Positions 34,009 to 37,267 of a stretch of DNA of 37,267 nucleotides are shown here, in pieces. A program made the translations under genes and the position numbers. The DNA lies in NCBI GenBank assembly GCA_014379595.1, contig JACMLM010000045.1, positions 1-37,267 on the forward strand, in the 5' to 3' direction. Below the pieces are notes generated by a model. That model worked only from the letters and a program-made list of their open reading frames with translations. It was not told where the DNA came from and ran no database searches. The first letter of the stretch is position 1, and each line of letters opens with the position of its first letter. The DNA comes from Anaerolineales bacterium (GTDB taxonomy: Bacteria; Chloroflexota; Anaerolineae; Anaerolineales; Villigracilaceae).

Positions 34009-34704
34009 TTATTTCACATCTTCGCCTAGGTCCATTTCAGTTGTTGTGACAACTTCACGGGTTAGCAGATTTATCTTTGCAAGATAATTTTTTTCGTTCG
34101 AGTTATATATGACAAATAATGTAGAGCCTTCCTTATAAATATCTCCAAGCAGGTTATCCACATCTGGTATTACTTCTGCAAATCCGTTTCCGCCAACATC
34201 AGAGATACCCAGAGTCTTTTTATCTTCGTAATCCAGATTGCCATTTTTATTGGTATCAGCTTTTACCATGACGTACAACCACCACTCGATGGGCGGAGGC
34301 GGTTTTGCAGGTTCCGTAGCAGCGTAATCGGGGACAGGAAAACCCCTGATCTGAAGAATCACAGTGTCATTGGTTGGCAATAAACGATGATATGTTTCGG
34401 AATCAAGGTCAAAAAAAACATAGTTATACACATCGTAGCCGCTTGATCGGTAGCTGCTGTCGATCCATGTAAGTGGATTCGCGCTTGATTCGCGTGAAGT
34501 TGGGTCGGCGGAAATCCTTGCCAACAAATAATTTGTCCCCTGTATTGGAGTGAAGACCGAGAGGATCTTTTCGACGGGTTGAAGTGTTGGTGCAGGTCCC
34601 AAGTTTGGCTGTGATGGATTGGGGCCACTTAGGAGTTGGGTACAGGATGCACTCACTACCATAAGGCTGATGACTGTGATAAATAAAATAAGTTTTCTTT
34701 TCAT
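34009..34704 (-). CDS. Putative lipoprotein with EF-hand-like loop, 231 aa
   Basis: A cleavable signal MKRKLILFITVISLMVVSASC ends in Cys21 with a loose lipobox (SAS before the Cys). A Pro-rich linker follows. DTNKNGNLDYED at about residues 155-166 is a near-perfect EF-hand calcium loop (D1, N3, N5, G6, D9, D12), next to EVIPDVDNLLGDIYKEGSTLFVIYNSNEK. The protein should sit on the outer face of the membrane. An AGGAAG lies about 10 bases before the ATG. I do not recognise the rest, and no enzyme domain is visible. Confidence 0.7.
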   Translation of the reverse strand: MKRKLILFITVISLMVVSASCTQLLSGPNPSQPNLGPAPTLQPVEKILSVFTPIQGTNYLLARISADPTSRESSANPLTWIDSSYRSSGYDVYNYVFFDLDSETYHRLLPTNDTVILQIRGFPVPDYAATEPAKPPPPIEWWLYVMVKADTNKNGNLDYEDKKTLGISDVGGNGFAEVIPDVDNLLGDIYKEGSTLFVIYNSNEKNYLAKINLLTREVVTTTEMDLGEDVK

Positions 34705-34739
34705 TTTTATATACTTCCTGTTTTATATAAAGCATAGAG

Positions 34740-35207
34740 TTATTTATAGATGACTTTGAACCGCTCGCAAACAAGCGGCATGTCTTCGCTGAATTCCCTG
34801 CCAAATTTAGGGAGAATGCGTGAGAAAAAATTTGTGTGTGCTTTGCGCCAGTATTCAAGGGTGAGATCGCCTTCACCTTCTGAACGCGCAAAATCTTCAT
34901 CTACTTCGTTGAAGCGGCGGAGAGTAACTTCAGTGGTTTCGAGAATACAGATCGGATTATTATGACCATCCAATGTAATGGAGATGAGTCCAACCTCAGG
35001 GATTGGATTTCCTTCCGCTTCCCATTCCCATACGGCGGAGCATGTCCCTGTTTTAATTCCGCTTAAAACAAGCTGACCCAGTTCATCTGCCAGTTCGGGG
35101 TTATCTCCAAACCACTCGGCAATATAGCTTTTGCCATGATAAGGAGAATCGGGAGAAAGAGTTGATAAAAAGGATTTCCAGTATTGTTCGATCTTTGGGT
35201 CAACCAT
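34740..35207 (-). CDS. ASCH-domain protein, 155 aa
   Basis: ASCH superfamily (PUA-related RNA-binding barrel): IKTGTCSAVWEWEAEGNPIPEVG, then ICILETTEVTLRRFNEVDEDFARSEGEGDLTLEYWRKAHTNFF, close to the YqfB-like group. In known cases the fold binds modified nucleosides or hydrolyses N4-acetylcytidine; catalytic identity here is unproven. It begins directly at the stop of the zinc-ribbon gene, with no spacing, implying one transcript. Confidence 0.88.
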   Translation of the reverse strand: MVDPKIEQYWKSFLSTLSPDSPYHGKSYIAEWFGDNPELADELGQLVLSGIKTGTCSAVWEWEAEGNPIPEVGLISITLDGHNNPICILETTEVTLRRFNEVDEDFARSEGEGDLTLEYWRKAHTNFFSRILPKFGREFSEDMPLVCERFKVIYK

Positions 35208-35489
35208 CTAAACAAACTCTCCGCCTTTTACTTCCTGTTCGATCAATTCACGATTGTATGTGAATTTGAAATCGACTTCCATGCGCTGAAAACATTTATT
35301 GTCACCCATTAACACTTTGCGCCCAATATACACGTCGCGGCCTGATTCGTATTCGACGCTTAAGTCATTGTCCAGATCCACGCGACCCTCAATTACTTCT
35401 CCACAGCGTTTGCATTTGACAGAGAAGGTGTAATATCGTTTTTCAGGTTTGGAAGAAGCTCCGCCAAAGAATCTTTTAAAAAAGCTCAT
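35208..35489 (-). CDS. Small zinc-ribbon-like protein, 93 aa
   Basis: MSFFKRFFGG, then YTFSVKCKRCGEVIEGRVDL (a C-x-x-C-G knuckle at about 25-28) and, further on, GDNKCFQRMEV as a possible third Cys. No fourth cysteine is evident, so metal binding is incomplete or made between two chains. The Shine-Dalgarno GGAGG is strong. It is adjacent to the ASCH gene. A TATAAT is present in the A+T-rich upstream region (about 35540-35546). Function unknown. Confidence 0.7.
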   Translation of the reverse strand: MSFFKRFFGGASSKPEKRYYTFSVKCKRCGEVIEGRVDLDNDLSVEYESGRDVYIGRKVLMGDNKCFQRMEVDFKFTYNRELIEQEVKGGEFV

Positions 35490-35560
35490 TAGAACCTCCA
35501 GGTATTCAAAACATTTATTACCTTGTGATGAATTATTTTATAATTATAACCCGCCAAATT

Positions 35561-35595
35561 AAATAAAACAGGGACATAGCAGCGCTGTGTCCCTG
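35561..35595 (-). terminator. Rho-independent terminator of the UGA-interrupted gene
   Basis: CAGGGACATAGC and GCTGTGTCCCTG pair along 12 bp with one G-U, loop AGC, followed on the minus strand by TTTTATTT. It begins 19 bases after the second stop (35615-35617), consistent with the longer reading frame. Confidence 0.8.
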
Positions 35596-35614
35596 CAATA
35601 GCTTTCAAAATTTC

Positions 35615-35776
35615 TTATGGCAATACCAATAAGAAAAAGGTTAAGGCAAGAGAAACCAGGAATGCTTTTCCAAGTATCTTCATAGCTTGCAATCTGACTT
35701 GTTTTAATTCGCTTTGATCTTCTATCTTTTCCACTTCATCGGTTAATTGACGTGAACCACGTCCAGCGAGAGATAC
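35615..35776 (-). other. In-frame continuation after a UGA (53 codons)
   Basis: Directly after the UGA at 35777-35779, in the same frame, comes VSLAGRGSRQLTDEVEKIED, then QSELKQVRLQAMKILGKAFL and a hydrophobic end VSLALTFFLLVLP with stop TAA at 35615-35617. The second hydrophobic span would complete a two-span protein. Related bacterial small membrane proteins, as I recall, have a Cys at the UGA position (KTCV-LA-RG). Read together, 35615-36049 encodes 144 codons including the UGA. Confidence 0.7.
35749..35763 (-). promoter_or_regulatory. Hairpin 14 nt after the in-frame UGA (possible SECIS-like element)
   Basis: GACGTG-GTT-CACGTC on the minus strand is a perfect 6-bp stem beginning 14 nt after the UGA, with a loop starting G-U at nt 20-22. 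Bacterial SECIS elements also sit just after the UGA, with a G/U-containing loop at about this distance. The bulged U of E. coli elements is not present and the loop is small, so the resemblance may be chance. Confidence 0.3.
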
Positions 35777-36049
35777 TCAGGTTTTGTCTCGCCATTGAAA
35801 GTAACTTGCGGCAGCAGCTCCAAATGGAAGAATTAATGTGAGTCGCCAAACTTTGTCAGCGCCTGTGATGAGGAGAATAGCCAAAATAATCAGAGCTATC
35901 ACAAATTGGATGATGGCGAAATTTAAGCGCTTGCGCCTCTCTGCAAGACTGATGTTGGCAATACATACTTCATAATTGCCATCCTCTTCTTCCGGGGAAA
36001 AAGAATCAGATTTGGTATTTGAAAACGGAATATTTAATCCTGAAAGCAT
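35777..36049 (-). CDS. Small membrane protein truncated by in-frame UGA, 90 aa
   Basis: MLSGLNIPFSNTKSDSFSPE, then CIANISLAERRKRLNFAII and a hydrophobic span (about 47-65), then GADKVWRLTLILPFGAAAAS and YFQWRDKT before UGA. I recall a family of uncharacterised Chloroflexota/Deinococcus membrane proteins with C-x3-S-x2-E-R-x-R, G-x6-R-L and a Cys after KT; the UGA falls on that Cys. The ATG at 36049 is chosen: AAGGA lies 7 bases upstream, whereas the longer frame to 36103 is merely the 36066-36098 hairpin read as protein. Function unknown. Confidence 0.7.
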   Translation of the reverse strand: MLSGLNIPFSNTKSDSFSPEEEDGNYEVCIANISLAERRKRLNFAIIQFVIALIILAILLITGADKVWRLTLILPFGAAAASYFQWRDKT

Positions 36050-36065
36050 GAATGAATCCTTTAAA

Positions 36066-36098
36066 AGACCTCCGAGTTCTTTTAGAACTCGGAGGTCT
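36066..36098 (-). terminator. Perfect 15-bp inverted repeat, likely terminator after the VOC gene
   Basis: AGACCTCCGAGTTCT (36066-36080) and AGAACTCGGAGGTCT (36084-36098) around a TTT loop, followed on the minus strand by TTTTAAA. It differs from 9420-9468 by a compensated G-C to C-G swap in the stem. Confidence 0.75.
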
Positions 36099-36110
36099 CT
36101 CATATTATAA

Positions 36111-37031
36111 CTAACTTATCTTACGTAGTATCACACCATTCTGTGACGGGTCAACCATCAGAAGCCCATCTTCTGTTTGATTGGATGCAATTCCCGCATT
36201 ATTGACTCGCGCAACTACTTCGTCCAATGCTTCCTGATTCGCAAAGTCAATTGTGAAGTGACGCAGGCCCACTGAATCCGCGGGTGGAGGCGGCGCACCT
36301 TCACCCTGCCAGGCGTTAAGCCCGAGGTGATGATGATATCCACCCGCGGAAATAAACGCGGCCTGGAAAGTACTGGACATGCCCATCACGTCAAAACCGA
36401 TGATGCCGTGATAAAAATCCACAGCTTCCTGCACATTCCGCACATGCAAATGGACGTGTCCCACTCGTGTTTCGGGCGGGATGGAAACATCCAAACGATC
36501 ATCTTCCTTGAGATGCTTGAACAACGCATCCACATCCAACGGCTCACGGCCGCTGCTTAATGTGCCATCTGTACGGCGTGTAACGAAATCATTTTTCTCA
36601 ATGATGAACGTCCCATCTTCAGGTGACTCGGCGTATAACTCAATGCCATTGCCTTCAGGATCATCCAAATATGTGGTCTTCGTCATGATATGGTCAGTTG
36701 GGTGGTTGCGATATTTCAACTCAAACAAACGCGCCACTGCAATAGCCAGCTGACGTCTATCCGGAAACAATACGGCAAAGTGATATAAGCCAGTCGCGCC
36801 GCGATATTTCTTTAAGTTAGGTTCTTCGGTCAGGCGTAACAAGTCTGTGCCGCCTGCGCCGAGTCCAGCTTTATTTCCTTCACGCCAATGGAGTTGAAAG
36901 CCAAGTACCTTTTGATAGAATTCGATCTGATTCTCCAGGCTGGCAACTGTCAACGAGACAAGGCCCATCATCGTGGCGGGATGAATCGAAAATTCAGTTT
37001 TATTCGCAGTTTGTGTTTGCATTGGTTTCAT
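36111..37031 (-). CDS. VOC-family extradiol dioxygenase (CatE-like), 306 aa
   Basis: Two glyoxalase/VOC modules, at residues about 15-140 and 165-305. Module 2 carries the metal site: RVGHVHLHVRNVQEAVDFY (His), AGGYHHHLGLNAWQGEGAPP (His) and a C-terminal acidic end. Module 1 begins MMGLVSLTVASLENQIEFYQKVLGF; the His commonly found before S/H-L-T-V is Leu here, so it is probably structural. GLYHFAVLFP and YLDDPEGNGIELYAES match catechol-2,3-dioxygenase CatE. Substrate is unproven. It is preceded 85 bp upstream by an LLM oxidoreductase gene, and both could act on the same small molecule. Confidence 0.85.
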   Translation of the reverse strand: MKPMQTQTANKTEFSIHPATMMGLVSLTVASLENQIEFYQKVLGFQLHWREGNKAGLGAGGTDLLRLTEEPNLKKYRGATGLYHFAVLFPDRRQLAIAVARLFELKYRNHPTDHIMTKTTYLDDPEGNGIELYAESPEDGTFIIEKNDFVTRRTDGTLSSGREPLDVDALFKHLKEDDRLDVSIPPETRVGHVHLHVRNVQEAVDFYHGIIGFDVMGMSSTFQAAFISAGGYHHHLGLNAWQGEGAPPPPADSVGLRHFTIDFANQEALDEVVARVNNAGIASNQTEDGLLMVDPSQNGVILRKIS

Positions 37032-37116
37032 TTTTTTCTCTTGTAGTTTATGATTAAAGTCTAATAGCTAGACAACATCATCACGAGTTTAATTTCTTTT
37101 GAGAATCAACTCACGA

Positions 37117-37267
37117 TTACAATCCATTAACTAATGGTGCTACCCGTTTACCGATCAGTTCAATAGATTGCGTGAGTTTTTCGTGCGATAAGCCTGCATT
37201 ATCCATCTGGAAAGTGACTCTTGAAATACCGCCAAGTGCTTCACTATGCCGAAGGATTTTTGCAGCA
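37117..37267 (-). CDS. LLM-class flavin-dependent oxidoreductase, C-terminal 49 codons (partial)
   Basis: Reading the minus strand from the window edge gives AKILRHSEALGGISRVTFQM, then DNAGLSHEKLTQSIELIGKR, VAPLVNGL and a stop TAA. GGISR-x-TFQMD-x-G-L-x-H and IELIGKRVAP form the C-terminal signature of FMN-dependent luciferase-like monooxygenases of the 2I7G/CE1758 type. The rest lies outside the window. The 85-bp gap to the VOC gene holds a GTCTA...TAGAC inverted repeat (about 37060-37075), possibly an operator. Confidence 0.78.
   Translation of the reverse strand, partial: AAKILRHSEALGGISRVTFQMDNAGLSHEKLTQSIELIGKRVAPLVNGL

Noticed and set aside
36050-36103. Upstream ATG (36103) for the UGA-interrupted gene
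   Set aside because: The extra 18 residues are the 36066-36098 hairpin translated, and there is no Shine-Dalgarno. The ATG at 36049 has AAGGA at proper spacing.
37060-37075. GTCTA...TAGAC inverted repeat as a regulator operator
   Set aside because: The arms are only 5 bp, there is a single copy, and no regulator gene is adjacent; it is mentioned only as a possibility.

Overview
The window looks like a chromosomal segment of a Chloroflexota bacterium, most likely class Anaerolineae. This is inferred from gene content and protein style: family-4 uracil-DNA glycosylase, DUF951, a DUF6391-like protein, tandem alkyltransferase-like proteins, many GT-C membrane proteins and leaderless promoters. 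No rRNA, tRNA, CRISPR array, prophage, insertion sequence or transposase was seen. No stretch longer than 300 bases lacks a gene. The longest gaps (about 15703-15934, 25935-26139, 22163-22333) hold repeats, terminators and promoters, or nothing I recognise.

Layout. 1-5404 (minus) is an envelope-sugar operon: GT-C membrane glycosyltransferase, GDP-mannose 4,6-dehydratase, a second GT-C enzyme, and a polyprenyl-phosphate glycosyltransferase cut by the window edge. 5447-6871 (plus) is an A+T-rich membrane TPR protein. 6894-9393 (minus) holds a GT4 glycosyltransferase and a Wzx-type flippase. 9475-14052 (minus) is a tight operon in the order tsaE-tsaB-rimI-udg-wbpA-like-epimerase; it joins t6A tRNA modification and DNA repair to UDP-sugar synthesis. 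14188-15702 (minus) has a GT4 lipid-type glycosyltransferase and a DUF951 protein. 15935-21102 (plus) has an MBL hydrolase with a Crp-type regulator, a thioesterase, an M42 peptidase, a CxxC peroxiredoxin-like protein and an LLM oxidoreductase. 21131-29287 (plus) has a degenerate histidine kinase, a MazG-like protein, clpC, a TPR membrane protein, msrA, dus, a DUF6391-like protein and holA. 29291-34704 (minus) has a membrane protein, two alkyltransferase-like proteins, two large membrane proteins and a lipoprotein. 34740-37267 (minus) has an ASCH protein, a zinc-ribbon protein, a small membrane protein interrupted by an in-frame UGA, a VOC dioxygenase and a partial LLM oxidoreductase.

How the genes work together. 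The left third supplies nucleotide sugars (Gmd, UDP-sugar dehydrogenase, epimerase), lipid-linked sugar donors (GT2), transferases (GT-C and GT4) and an exporter for surface polysaccharide or glycolipid. The rest is housekeeping: t6A tRNA, dihydrouridine, Pol III delta, ClpC proteostasis, methionine sulfoxide repair and nucleotide-pool cleaning.

Three things stand out. (1) A small membrane-protein gene at 35615-36049 carries an in-frame UGA followed at 14 nt by a perfect hairpin; the frame then stays open for 53 codons and ends just before a terminator. It is either a recoding candidate or a fresh nonsense mutation. (2) At least four genes start exactly six bases after a TATAAT-like box with no Shine-Dalgarno, which predicts leaderless mRNAs. 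(3) Several families of palindromic repeats are scattered through the window. Some lie between genes, some within reading frames without breaking them, and one forms the tail of an enzyme. Arm differences between copies are compensated, as expected if the folded structure matters.
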